Shown: piece after piece, positions 35,180 to 48,100 of the stretch
Numbering within the stretch: position 1 is the first letter of the stretch
How the letters are laid out: each line of letters opens with the position of its first letter
Assembly: GCA_014904985.1 (NCBI GenBank)
Contig: MU128957.1
Location: 171,213 to 235,212 of the forward strand
From: Hydnum rufescens UP504
Taxonomy: Eukaryota > Basidiomycota > Agaricomycetes > Cantharellales > Hydnaceae
Length of the DNA: 64,000 nt
Direction: 5' to 3'
The notes under the pieces: model-generated
What the model saw: the letters and a program-made list of their open reading frames with translations, nothing else
Told to the model about the DNA's origin: nothing
Databases searched by the model: none
Made by a program: the position numbers and the translations under genes

Positions 35180-38100
35180 CCTCGTACTATCCTCTGCGGA
35201 TATGTACTGCGCCTCAAACCCGTATTGGAGAGGCACCCCGTTTTTGCACCAGTCGCAAGGGACGAAGCACGTTGGCCTAATTGACATTAACTGTTCACCA
35301 CCCGTGTTCTCCTTTTGAATACAGGTCGCAACTTCCCCGTCTCAAATCGCTGTGTGACGGTCCAGACACAGATCTCACTGGGTTCCGCTATAACGGAGCC
35401 GGGATGGAATCCTCTGATCCGCCGAATATCATGGTTGCAATTGGTTGATTAGGAATACGGGTGGCCGTGGGAACTTGGAGACTACTGAATACGAAAGAAT
35501 TTCACCGCCTTGATGGGAAAGGAACTTGGACTATTCCTCTTCCGCTCAAAGAAATACAAGATATGATCCCCAGACTCTTTTTGTTGACCCCATAGTCATT
35601 GAGGAGGCACCGTACTGGAGATAAATGGCACCATTGTTGGCCTTTTCCTGCGGGTTATGCCGGTGTTCCCCGGTCTCGTGAAAGCACAGCAAATGACACA
35701 GCCAAACGTAAACACAAGAGTTGGGAATCGCTCTCATATTTCATCATTGATTGTTATCGTTAATCTATGGTGGATGATCTAGGGGCATTGGAATCTGTCG
35801 AACCACCCAGGAATCATCCGATTTCAACTTGATACTTCTGTTCGAATAAGTTGGGCTCATGTCTGAACTTCCATTTTGTTCCCCCATCAACCTCCTCTTT
35901 TCCCTTCATCATGGGGGCAATCCACGTCACCCCAGTCAACATCTTGGGTGGCTCGTTCTTCGGTATCCTCCTCACAGCCTTGTCAGTCACCTCCAGCCTT
36001 AAGCATGGGCATTACAGCGCTGACCTAACGTATTCGGCAGATGCCTCGGCGTCCTCACTATCCTGACCTCTAGCTATTATCGCGCGTTCCCAAATGATGG
36101 AAGGCCGGTGAAACTGGTGGTGCGTCTCCATATTTCCTTTATACGTGCATTCATCGCCCATTATCTATCCCTTTCTCAGGTCGGCCTTTTATGGTGAGCA
36201 TTGCACACACTCATCTTTCGAGGCATATTCCTCACGTTCCGTTGTAAAGGTCTTTTCAAGCTTTTCAACTGTTGGTGTCTCCTTTTCGGTGCTCTTCGAC
36301 TGTTTCCAGGAAATTACTGTTGGCCGACACTACGTACGTTATACAGTGCATCCTGTACCCAGTCTTTATATCGATGGTCCGTCACAAATTACAATAATCC
36401 TTTGGCCCTGCAGTGGGGGACGTGGTGCGTATCGGGTGTCCTACGGCCGTTCACCATTCCTTTCCCTGCCGATTCCCTCTACTAACGAAACAAATCGTTG
36501 CATATTTATAGGGAATTCTCAATACAGGGATACAACATAGTGAGTACTGAGTCGGTTCTGGTTGTGGATGCCCTTATCTTGGCTTTGACCCTATCTACTC
36601 CAAGGTCTGCTCATCATTTACCGTCCAGACATTCTTTGCGTATCGCGTCTATTCCCGTAGGTCTTGCCACATATCCTCACCGAAGAAGCCTCATGTCCAT
36701 ACCCTTGATTTCAATAGTGAGCGCCAACCTCTATGTAGGGGTGCTTGTGGTATGTTGTGGCCCTGATGTCGTAATAGATCAGTCTGAAAGATATGCACTA
36801 TGATTTTCTAGCAAGTCCTGGTGTTGGTTCAGTTTGGTTAGTCTTGCCGAATTACCATCGCTGTCCGATGCGCTTCTTCCGTCTTATTCCTTCGGCACTA
36901 GGATTCGGTATCGGTCAGTACTCATCTTTGTATGCTCGATCCACCGCGACTTATCGTGTCCCGATTAAATCAATATTTTGGGCACGCTGCAGCAACCTTC
37001 ATCAAAATGTAGGCATCCCCGTATTCTCTTCGCCGAAGCCACGGCTAACTCGTTGGTCTGATCTGGTTGTATCTCTCACTGTTGTAGGAGCATAGATGTA
37101 GAATTTGATGTGATAGTCAAGGACTGTACATGGCTTCTTGTGTCATGGCTCGCGATTCAAGTGTGTACCCTTGTTTCTAATACACACACTCTTGCCGCTG
37201 CTGATACATGGTATGTGTGATTACATGGTCTTCAGGCGACCGCAGACATTGTGATTGCAACACGTATGTATCTCTTACTGCGACGTCGGCGGACCGGAGT
37301 CCAGAAGTGCGTATCCTGATACATCCACGATGTACCAAATGAGTCCCATTGTTTGATTAATGGTCTCACGCGTCGTTGTGTGGCACAGGACTGATTCGGT
37401 AATCAACCGTATGGTATTGTACACCATTAGTACAGGTTTGGTCACTAGCGTTCTCTCGTGCATTGATCTTATGCTGGTGCATTTCATCAATTTCCTTTCA
37501 CTTTTCAGTTCTGGTGCTGAACTAATTATGGGGACAGTTTGCCAAATACGGCTTCCAATTTGGTGTATTTGCTACTGGCATGGTAGGTTAATCGATTTTC
37601 GGTCCTGCTTAGTCAAGAATGAGCATGTGTCTATCGAAGACTAAGTCCTTGATTCTGCTCTAGGCCTAGGCCCGTTCTATTCCATCACCATGCTTGCCAA
37701 GTACGTCCCTATATCTTGTCATTCATGCAATACTGAATAATTTAACTATACGTTTGGCCTTGCAGTCTACACATGCGAAAGATACTCCGGGCGAGGCTTG
37801 CTACACCAAGTCCCCTTGCACTAAACGGGATCAAAAAGAGCATATGGAAGAATGCGGGGGGTCATGGACGTGTACGTAGTGCATATATCGTGACCTTTGT
37901 AATATCAGGGGTTGACGTGACGCTGGTCGGAACTTGTCTCTTTTTCTAGGAAGAGACGTTTCAAACTACAAGGATATATGTTACCACAGAGGTGGTATGC
38001 GATGATGTGGACATAACACCGGTGGTTCGTATTGGATGTTACCTACATTTGTCATGCTGTTCAATGATGCGCTTTCTATCGTGGTGATGCTCAGAATAGT

Positions 38101-39990
38101 GATACAAACGCTCGGTTTCCTGTGGTTCAGGGTCCTGTTTTGGGGGCAGGGGGGGAGGGAGCTGAACTCGAGCCCAAGGTTTCGGTGTGATCCCGATGAA
38201 TAAGCTGTTTTGAGCTCCAGGTTTGAATGTTTATCTGGCTTTGCACCTGTAGAAGTAGAGAATTCCACCCTCCCATAACCATATATACCCCTCGCTCCTT
38301 GTATGTATTTACATCTGGCCTTGCTTTCTGCTCTATCCGAAACCCTGCACTCATATTTCCGATTAACCTAAGGCACCGGGGTCTCCAAACCCATCTCCAA
38401 AGAGGCGGCGTGAACATATACCGAATGCCTAACAATGCCTTGACTAGGGCAGGGTATATCTCTCTCTCCTCAAAAAATCAATGGGGTTGTCGGGGTCCAG
38501 AATCTACCAGAAAGCCGCCACATGCTGAGGTATGATCATAGAAGAATTTATCAGGGCTGAAGATGGTTTGCATCCTTGATAAGTGACTTTCTGGAGATCC
38601 ATCTGAGTTAGGTACTGGTGCAAAACCCCGAAGCCATCGCGAAACGACTATGCTAAGAAAGGTAATCCGTGTATGATAGAGGTTCCCGCCATTTGCTTTT
38701 ATGACACGAGTTCCTCGCCCAACACGTGGGACCGAGCAGGAACGACTGGACCATCGCGACTATGACGGTGGCATCGACGAACGGATCCTCTGGCTCCAAT
38801 TGAGGAATTGAAGATTCTTGATAGTGGTGGAGTGTTCTGGAGTATGATCATTGCTGGAAGCGTTGATGCGATTATCAGAGTGGGAAAGTTGGGGATGGGG
38901 GGAGATCGTGAGGGTGAAGAGGATCGGTCGGGAGAGTCGCGCTAAGGGGAGTCATATGCGGGGCGATGAATATCGGATTGCTGGATGAAACCCCTCAAGC
39001 TCATCGGTAAGGTTCGATGCTCGTCAGAAATTGGACTAGCACGGGTGGGTTCTTCCCAATGTTCACACCTACACTGCACACTGGTCGTACTACCAAAGGC
39101 GGAAGTATCGATCCTAGGGAAAGTCCCGTGAATACATGGCCGCGATAGTATACAATGTAAGCTGCAGTTCGAGTGACTTGGGATCGCTATGCATGATCTG
39201 CAAGGTTGTATTGGCCTATCGTCGCCTACCCCCAGATTACATCGGCGTTTAGAGCCGGAGGTGATTCGCGTTTTGGAACGAGCAGAGTTCGAACAATGTT
39301 CGAACTGATTTCGAGGATCACTCTGCACTGTGAAACTCTTGCTTGGCCTGGAATTGCAGCACCATCCTTATGTCGGATATTGCGACACAAAAGTGACGTC
39401 GGGCCGCCGTTCCGCACCAGGTGAACGGGGGCCACCTCGAATTTGTCGTGGCGACGGCCGAAGACGGAAGGTTTTGCATGTTTAATTTGTTACCCGTAAA
39501 ATAGCCATAAAAATATGATATGATTTTGCGAGGAATGTGAAAGGTTCGTAACGGCCAGCTGCCGACTTCTTTACTGTAAGGAGACTTTGAATTGGCGCAT
39601 GGTCACGGGTGACTGTGTATTGCCGATGCCCTCTGTAGACTTGAATTGGAGATTTTCAAACCCGATTGTTTGCAAGGAAAGGTACAGGATACTTCTACGG
39701 CGGTCGGTACGTAAACTCCCGGATACGGGGTATCGAGGAAGGTTGTGCGGATGGCGTAATGTTTCCGGGTGAGGACTAGGATAGTAGGTAACATTGTCAG
39801 CCGCATCCAGAGACTAGGATCAAGAGTCGTGTCGGCTAGCTATAATCACATCTCCAGATGTCTTGTGTTATCAAATCGCCGACGGTTCAGTCATCACCTG
39901 GAGTGGATGCTGTAGTGATGAGTGATCCGTATCCAGGTTGTAATTAACTAGATTACAGAATTTTCACTTACGCGAGGCACTGGTGGCTGG
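35180..39990. repeat. Segmental duplication block B
   Basis: Homologous to block A and, at its 5' side (ACTATCCTCTGCGGA... and the CGCAAGGGACGAAGC-type string), also to block C. It carries the DUF6534 copy B. It contains a private insert at about 39,828-39,985 relative to A, between 'agagtcgtgt' and 'actggtggctgg', and another at about 38,800-39,330. Confidence 0.7.
35911..38087 (+). CDS. DUF6534-type membrane protein, copy B
   Basis: Start ATG 35911 (MGAIHVTPVNILGGSFFG); exon 1 is 35911-35981, with the same GTCAGT donor as copies A and C. The products of later exons include CLGVLTILTSSYYRAFPNDG, LYRWSVTNYNNPLALQWGTW, a SLMSIPLISIVSANLYVG helix, TDSVINRMVLYTISTGLVTS and a final exon with TTRIYVTTEVVCDDVDITPV, ending at 38085-38087. 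I saw no decisive frame break, although I could not check every junction. Around 37,085-37,260 it is shorter than copy A (GVxxLG region), which may remove residues from one helix. Function of the family is unknown. Confidence 0.6.
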
Positions 39991-40344
39991 ATCGGTCTGA
40001 TGACGATGAAAGTCACTCAGTTTCATGAATTAACGAGGTACAACCTAATGGTGTATTTGGTTGCAAGGATGTCTCTTCCTTTGAATCTATCGAAATTGCA
40101 TATTTTTTTTTGGAAGGACAGATTTAGGCAAGACTTGCGGGGGATGTCTAGGATCGATTTACAAACTACTGAGAGGCACTCGCCGTCACTCGCTTCACAG
40201 CAATGGGATGATACCAGCACAGAGAGAGCTCAGTGCACGTGGCAACGCGCACACAAACCTGCTGACCCACCGGTGATGTCGTGCCGTATTATAAATATTA
40301 ATAATTCAAATCCATTCCTCCACCCACCACCATCGATATCCACC
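38088..40344. other. 3' flank of block B and 5' region of ACS1
   Basis: The block-B flank runs to about 39,990. Open frames here, such as minus 38942-39328 and 39226-39435, have no recognised domains. The last ~270 bp (40,080-40,344) is conserved upstream of ACS2 (55,300-55,507) and is the ACS promoter region. Confidence 0.45.
40287..40296 (+). promoter_or_regulatory. TATA-like element upstream of ACS1
   Basis: TATTATAAAT, 49 nt before the ATG. The same string sits upstream of ACS2 within a conserved ~200-bp upstream region. Confidence 0.55.
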
Positions 40345-42723
40345 ATGCCGCAGCGAATCATTTACGACTCATCCCTACCACCCGTACCCATCAAGTCTAG
40401 CTCTATATTCACTTACGCTTTCTCAGACAAGGCCTCTCTCGATCACACACCAGCTTACATTGATGCCGCTTCCGGCACGCGCATTTCCCGATTAGAAACC
40501 TATGAACTTTCCCTCCAGCTAGCCTATGCAGTCAGACAAAGAGGACAGGCCCGAGGCGAGGTAGCCATGATATTTAGGCGCGCTTCTCCATCTCTACCCT
40601 ATTCTTACCGTCTCTAATATCGTTTCCAGCCCCAACTCTCTCGCATGGGCACCCACTTTATTAGGCCTCCTTGCCGCTGGACTCCGCATCACCCTCGCAA
40701 ATTCCTCATACACGCCTCCCGAACTCGTTCACCAACTGAAGGACTCTTCGGCCGGCATAATATTCGTTCACCCCGCCCTCTTTCCCGTACTCCTCAACGC
40801 CTTCAAGCTCCTTGGTGTTTCAGATCGTGACGCACGTAGACGTGTGATAATTATGAGCTATGTAGACCAAGACCGTGCAGACGAGAAAGCCGCCAAAATT
40901 GGGCCTGAATGGACTCGATTGAGGGAGTTTTTTGGCAAAGGAAGGCTCCAGTCCGAGGAGCTATTTGTCGGGGACCAAGTGCATGAGACGGCCTTTTTGT
41001 GCTATTCCTCTGGTAATTCTTGTTATTCATATTCATTCCGTATCCTTATCCGCATTCGATAGGCACGACGGGACTTAGCAAGGCGTGGAGGTTTGTGGTC
41101 CCATCTCTCAAGAGTATTTACCCTCACGTGGCGTCTGTTCCCTCCTGTCATAGACCACACATAACAACATCGTATCATTGATCACCGGCCTCTTGCCCTT
41201 CTTTGTGAAGGCTGACCCCAAAACTGATGTATCTTTGGCCGTTTTGCCTTTCTATCATATTTTGTAAAGTTCACCCCCTTCATTCTTGCTCGCCTTGTCA
41301 TACTGACTATAAGTTTACTTGGCCCAGCGGGTAAACATCTTGCTTTCACTCTCGCTCACAAATTAAGCTTAACTAGGGAATGATCAGGCTTGTTATGGTC
41401 CTACTGTGGGACTTTGTGACCAAGGTGCCACAAGTCATCATGCCTCGCTTCGAACCGAATTTCTTCGCACAGGCCCTTGAGAAATATAAAGTTACGGTAA
41501 GTCGCCGGCATCTCTCGACAGGCGGCGGGACTAATACATTTGCATCTGGCAGAGAGCGTGTATCGTGCCACCAATTCTTGTTGTCATGTCATTCCATCCT
41601 GCGTTTGCAACACACGATATTCGCGCGCTTAAGATGATGACTTCGGGTGCGGCTCCCCTGGGGGATAGCCTTGTCAAGAAGGTCCTTGCGAGGTTTGCCG
41701 AGGTCGGCAACACTCAGATCCGGCTCACTCAAGGGTATGTACGCCATCGTCATTCCCCAGAAAACCGAGCTTGACCCATCCCATATTGTCTTCAATTGCC
41801 GTCGAGTTTAGATACGGCCTCACTGAAACATCGCCCACGACGCACTGGCTGCCTCTTGAGGACACCATACGCAAGATGGGGACTATTGGTCTCCTCCTTC
41901 CCAACCTCCAGGCACGTCTCGTCGACGATGACGAGAACGATATCAAGCCCGGTCCGGAAAACCGGGGCGAGTTGTGGATCCGTATGTATCCGTTTTCCCC
42001 ACTCAGGCCTGTTCGTCCTCGCCAACTTTGACATGGTCCTTTCACTCATCATGTAGGCGGCCCTAGTGTTATGAAAGGGTACTTGAACAACCCCAAAGCG
42101 ACGAAGAATTCGATCACTCCGGATCGCTGGTTCAAGACTGGTGACATCGCCGTCGTGGATGATGAGGGTTTCTTCAGCATCGTGGATCGCAAGAAGGAAC
42201 TAATCAAGTACAAAGGATTCCAAGTGCCGCCTGCGGATCTGGAAGCGGTGTTACTCTCAAATGAGGATATCTTGGATGCCGCTGTCATTGGTGTAGACTC
42301 TGTAAGCGAAGCGACTGAACTCCCCCGGTATGTCGCTCTCTCCCTTGTGTTCCTTGGCTTTGGTGCAACCAATAAGCCTGGATTGTTAACGTGTTTCCAG
42401 CGCCTATATCGTCCCCCGGAATGGCGAGCTACTCAAAGATTCAGAGGCGGCCGCTGCGTTCGGAAAGGAGATACAAGAATGGATCAAAACCAAGGTCGCC
42501 CATCACAAGTTCCTCCGCGGTGGCGTCATTGTTCTCGATGTTATTCCAAAGAGGTCGGTTCAGCCATCGTTATTCATTCCGAGGAAGAGTCTGTCTCTGA
42601 CATTGGCCACGTTTGCTACCCATCTCATCCCATTTCAGTGCTTCTGGGAAGATCCTGAGACGCACGTTGCGGGACTTGGCAGCGAAGGAAGCCTCGCAGG
42701 GGACCGCAAAGTCTCGCTTGTAA
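40345..42723 (+). CDS. 4-coumarate-CoA-ligase-like acyl-CoA synthetase, copy 1 (one frame break)
   Basis: It activates a carboxylic acid with ATP and CoA (ANL superfamily). Exon 1 is 40345-40577 and exon 2 starts at 40630; the 52-nt intron begins with GC, not GT. Motifs are [18 protein letters not shown], the phosphate loop [111 protein letters not shown] and the catalytic-lysine region [14 protein letters not shown]. The C-terminus SRL is a PTS1 peroxisomal signal. Near 41082 one G is missing relative to copy 2 (AGCAAGGCGTGG versus AGCAAGGGCGTGG), which breaks the frame just before an intron. Otherwise the gene is complete. Confidence 0.8.
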
Positions 42724-43229
42724 TGTCTTTTGTTTTGTATTTGGTTTCTCACGAAGCGATCGCAAGAGTGTCAAATTAGGAGCTATCAATTAGTGTTGTT
42801 TTCTATGGCCTCATCCGGATGCCTGTGCTTCGGTGATGTCAGCCTTACTGGCTTGATGTAGGGAAAAGTACTTAAAATGAGGGATTCAGTCGGCAGTGCT
42901 TGTCGGTCTACTGTACCTATCTCCAGGCGGTGGCAGGAGGATGATGCAAGCAAAGTGGGGACATTAATTATGGGGAAGTTCAACAGGGCACCTCGAGTTC
43001 GGATACAGTAGGCATGACGTAGGAGAACGACACGTGTGATAAGACGGAAGACGGAAGATTACTGCGAGTCAACTCGATCACCAGCGCATCACACCCGTCC
43101 CATGCCCCAGTTAAAGGCTCTGGTATCAATTCTCAATGTGGCATCGATGATACCATTTCCAAGGGGGCTTCGTTGTAGGTCTCGTAGGACACCATCGATG
43201 AGTAGGGGAGGCGAAATTTCGCAGAGTAA
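42724..43229. other. Intergenic spacer between ACS1 and the kinase gene
   Basis: The first ~60 bp still resembles the 3' flank of ACS2. The rest shows no coding or repeat signal. Confidence 0.45.
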
Positions 43230-44955
43230 TCATTCCATCTTGAGACGTATGATGACGGCGAATCCTGATGAATCTGCTGCATGAAACCAAGATACACTGG
43301 AGTCATCCTCTGAATCTACCAACACCCTATCGGGTTTTACTTCTTTTAGAGAATAAGGTGGCACGCACCCTCGAGCTTCTGCTTCTCGATCAATTCCCAG
43401 CGATAACGCTGATAGATCGGGACCCGGTGGAATAAGGTCGAAGACTTCACCACGATGCTCAGTCCACCATCGGCGACTGATATCAAGGTTTGCTTGTTCA
43501 AGCCCTGGAATGCACATAAATCGAAGACGTCTCCCCTGTAGACTAATAATATAGATGCAGCAGAACAATATCCAGACAGAACTACATACGATTTCTTGGT
43601 GGACGACTAGGTTTGCTCGATAGGTACGGTACAAGCAGCGCTGTATAGTCTCGATGATTAGTTTCAATGGTGGTCGACTCCATCGATTGGGATGCCAGGA
43701 GTGCCTCAAGATCCGCAAAAATAAAGGAAAAGTGACTTCCTCGTTCAGTAATTCAATGGGAGGCGATAATGCGCTATAGCACGTATAAGGGGTGCTTCTC
43801 GGGATAGTGGTGATACGGCTCCTGGTCAAATAAGATCTACAGTGCATGGCGGGTTACAAGTTAGATACAACGCATGACGGACGGTGAGAATGGATCTCAC
43901 CTCAATACAAGTGCATGCATAACCATATATGTCTGTCTGCAGAGTTCTAGTGCCTTGCTCGAGAAGTTCAGGGGCCATAAATCGCGGAGTCCCACCAAAA
44001 TTGATGATGTATCGCCAGTAGGTTCCCCATCAAGAATTATAGACAGTCCAAAATCGCAAAGACTCGCTCTCCCTTCCGCATCGATCAGCACATTCGACTG
44101 AGCATGTCAATGGATCAGCAAGGCACCACCACTCCGTTTGTTAAAGCTTACCCCTTTCACATCGCCGTGGACAATTATAGGTTTGTGTTCATGCAAGTAT
44201 TGTAACCCTAGTGCGACATCGGCACACTGTAAAGATCAAGCTCAGTGGGCTAAGGGTCTCATATTCGAGTGATCATATGATCAACGCACAATAATCTCTC
44301 GATTGACATTTGCATTCCTCGCTAGAAAGCTCAAGACATTCCCGTGAGGGTACAACATTGAGACGAGACCGGGCCCTTCGGGTTCTTCAGGTATGACCTA
44401 ACAATCTCACCACGTTCTCGTGACGCAATTGGGCCCATAGTCGCATTTCTCGAAACAGACGCTACACTTATCGTGAACGGAACATCCAGCGTGCAACTGT
44501 GCAGATAAAATTACTTGCGGAGTTTCCGTATGGCTGTCGTACTCGTTCGTATGCGAAACACGAAGAACCTTGATAGTGACCTAGGGCATCGGCTGTCACT
44601 ACATGTGCCTTGCGGGACCATCAATTGACAAAAACACCTGAAGAGCTTGATCAGGGTCATCGGAGGTAGCAGGAAGTAAGCTGCCTCTCCAGACTGCGGA
44701 GTACCCGCCGGTGGCGAAGGGTGTTAAGTCCAACCGACGAATGCGCCCAGTCAAGTTCGGAGTTTCGGGAGGACCAGGTTGGGCATTGGTAAATGATGGA
44801 CTGCTTTGTGGACCTCGTCCGAAAGCTTCGGCAGCAGGAGCTGCAATTGCAACGCCTTGAAGAATGGACGTGGCTTCATCTATTCCGGTGGAAGCCCCTG
44901 TAGGAGACATCCGAGTGGGAGGAATGGGCCTTAAGGATGTGCTGGCGGGATGCAT
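43230..44955 (-). CDS. Protein kinase, tyrosine-kinase-like group
   Basis: A Pro/Ser-rich N-terminus (MHPASTSLRPIPPTRMSPTG) precedes a kinase domain split by many short introns. Segments in order are LDLTPFATGGYSAVWRGSLL (glycine loop), VTIKVLRVSHTNEYDSHTET (beta-3 lysine), RLFREMRLWAQLRHENVVR, MLYPHGNVLSFLARN, CADVALGLQYLHEHKP followed by IIVHGDVKG (catalytic loop with HGD in place of HRD), NVLIDAEGRASLCDFGLSII (DFG) and, near the end, LRHSWHPNRWSRPPLKLI (subdomain XI). HGD-type kinases of this form are numerous in Agaricomycetes. Loss of the HRD arginine suggests regulation not dependent on activation-loop phosphorylation. The C-terminus is uncertain and one frame change lies near 43,740-43,760. 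The gene is divergent from the NLR. Confidence 0.75.
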
Positions 44956-45181
44956 AGAGTTCCTCTCATCGATCTGATCAGATACGGGGTCCTCTGTTGG
45001 CTGGGTCTGGTCACGAGACTGCCAGGCATGAGAGTCATTGAGGACAACGTAACGCCACCACAGTCTATGCAAATTGTCCTCTTATTGATCTCACCAAATC
45101 TTCCATCGGCACAGATCAGAACGCAATCCGTCGTTTTCTCCACACAAATCCACGTCCGCCTCCCCACACACCATCGTCCAG
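44956..45181. promoter_or_regulatory. Short divergent promoter between kinase and NLR
   Basis: Only about 226 bp separate the probable kinase start (44955, minus) from the NLR start (45182, plus), so the two genes must share regulatory DNA. If the kinase uses an upstream exon, the spacer is even shorter. No motif is assigned. Confidence 0.5.
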
Positions 45182-48100
45182 ATGAAGCGGTCCCTCAAGC
45201 CTGGGAAGACCGCCAAAGGCATCTCGTTAGAAATTCTCCAGTCTCTTCACCACCTCTTCGACGCAATCCCTGTCCCGGGTGCCAAGGCTGGAATTGGTAT
45301 TTCCTCGATGTCGTTGAAGGAATCGACGTTTGTATTATACTTCCCTTGTCTTGGAACTATCTTCCCTTATTGTCCGCCGTGCCCTTCCAGAAAACTTCCC
45401 GGAACAGCGCGACGCTGCTAGAACTAGAAAAGCATCTTCGATTCCTAACCGATCTGCTTGAGTCCCTGATGAAAATGGATAGAAGCAATATCTCATCTGG
45501 CCTAAAGGACGATGTGGAGAGGTTGAGTAAGTGAGTGCTGATGCTTTGATCTATAATATGAATGAGGTACTAATGCATGTGATCTCGAAATTAGAGATTT
45601 GGAGAGTATTTCTTCAAATCTGAAGTCAAAATCATCCGGAGGCCGTGTACGTCGCTTCTTGGAACGAAAGAAAGATGAAGATGATCTACCCACTTTCGCC
45701 CAAAATATCAAGGCTGCCCTCGATCGTTTCCATGTGTGTTTGTGCACAATATCTGCATTGCCGCTTCTTTCTGACCTCCGTAAACGATCTAGCTTTGCCA
45801 AATCCTTCGTCAGGAGCAAGAATTACGGTTCGGGGTAAGAATCCCTGCACTTTCCACCCTTCATTTGCTCACATCCCGTTGCACAACAGAGCGATCTGTG
45901 GCTGTCATGTCTCTCCCTCGTGCGCACTCTGCGGCCTACGACTCCAGCCGTGAGGACACCCTGTTATCATGCCTCGAAGGCACCCGTGTTCCAATATTGG
46001 CCGAGATCATTTCGTGGTTTGAGAGTACGGAAAGTGGAACGCCCCCTGTATACTGGCTCATGGGACTGGCCGGCATCGGCAAGTCGACGATTGCGAAAAC
46101 AGTGGCCGAACGAGTTGACGAGAATGGCATCCTGGGGGGGAGTTTCTTCTTTTCCCGGAGTGACGCGCGTTTGCGTGATCCGAACCTTGTCTTCCCGACC
46201 CTTGCGTTCCAACTCGCACAATTCGATAACGAATTCAAAAACGTCATTGGGGAGGCCGCACGACAAGATCCAACGTTGGGCCACAAGAAACCATTGGCTC
46301 AATTCAAGGGGTTAATCTTGGAACCCCTTGGCGAACACGCCACGCACCCGCGGACCACACTTATTATCCTGGATGCACTTGATGAGTGTGAAGAACAGGG
46401 TGCTGCCACGATTTTACAAGTACTGCTTTCTCACATCACGCAGTTGCCTTTCCTTCGCATTCTAATTACCAGTCGTCCGGAGCCCCATATCTCCTCGGTG
46501 TTCGATGAGGCCAGGAACCACGCAAAGAGAATCCTTCATGATATTCAAGCCTCCTTGATCGAGGAAGATATCCGTCATTATATCCGGTCTCAATTAAGGG
46601 AGATTCCGAAGCGGCTCGGTCTTCATATGGGTACGGATTGGGCGACGGAGGGGGAAATAAATACCCTGGTGGAGAAATCTGGGAAACTGTTCATTTTTGC
46701 CGCCACATCGATCCGATTTATTGGCGACGCTCGTGTTCGAGATCCTCGTGGTCATTTGCGCCTTATACTGGATACACAGCTCACCAAGGAATCGGAGGCA
46801 ACACCATACTCGCAGCTGGACAGCCTATACGTTGGGGTCCTTCGGAACTCGCTCTCGGATTCTAACCGTAAAGCAGTCGTGAAACGGTTTCAAACGGTGG
46901 TGGGTAGTATTGTGTTACTTCGGCAACCTCTCCCGCTCGGCTCGTTGGCACGGTTTCTCCAGTATGAATTGGACGACGTTGATACCGTTCTCCTTCACCT
47001 TCGTTCCGTCATCATCCCTCCTGCCACTCTGGACGAGGCCCCTCATATTTATCACCCTTCATTTCGTGACTTCATTACCGATCCTTCACGATGCTCTCTC
47101 CCTGACTTCGTGATTGTTGCCCTACCAGATCAGGAACTACGGCATGCCTTGCGATGCTTCGACCTTATGGCAAGATTCCTGAAGCGGGACATCGCTGGGA
47201 TCTTGGATTTCTCACTTTTGAACAGTGAGGTGAAGGGGTTAGAAGAGAAAGTGAGAGGTGGACTATCAGCGGAGGTGCAGTATGCATGCAGGTATTGGGC
47301 ATCACATCTGTCGTGTGTGGAGTTTGGAGAGAAGAGAACGGTGGAGGCACTGGTGGGGTTCTCAATGAGCTCAATATTGATGTGGATCGAAGCAATGAGT
47401 CCTTCTTGGGGATGTGTATAGTGCCGCAACCTTGATGGAAGAGGCGCACCTATGGGCGGTAAGTGTATTCAGTATTGGACATCGGATCAGCATTGATTCG
47501 GGAGTGACGTCGAGGACAGATGAATTCAAAGTGTGAGGTGACTCTGATTACGATATTGGCAGATGCATCTCAGTTCATTCTTGCCCACCGCGATGGTGAT
47601 AAGGGCGAGTGCGCTGCAAGTGTATCACTCTGCACTAGCCTTCACACCATGTGACACTGTGCTCTACAAGACATATTCAAAGGATGTAAAGAGTTGTATC
47701 AGAGTGCTTCAGGGTAGTGGAGGCTCAGTGGCCACCGAACTCAAGCACCATGATGGGCCATTCTGGCCCAGTTGTTTCAGTTGTGTTCTCACCCAATGGT
47801 TTACGACTCCTCTCAGGCTCCTGGGATGAAACCCTATGCTTGTGGGATGCCATATCGGGTGTGTACATTGCAACTCTTCAAGGCCATTCTCATTGGGTTT
47901 CCTTGGTGGCATTTTCTCCTGATGGTCTATGGCTTGCATCAGGCTCATATGATCACACCATATGCTTGTGGGATGCCATGTCAGGTGCACAGATTGCAAC
48001 TCTTCAGGGTCACTCTGGTTGCATTTCCTTACTTGCATTTTCATGCAATGGGTTGCAGCTTGTATCAGGCTCAGATTGTTGTACCTTATGCTTGTGGGAT

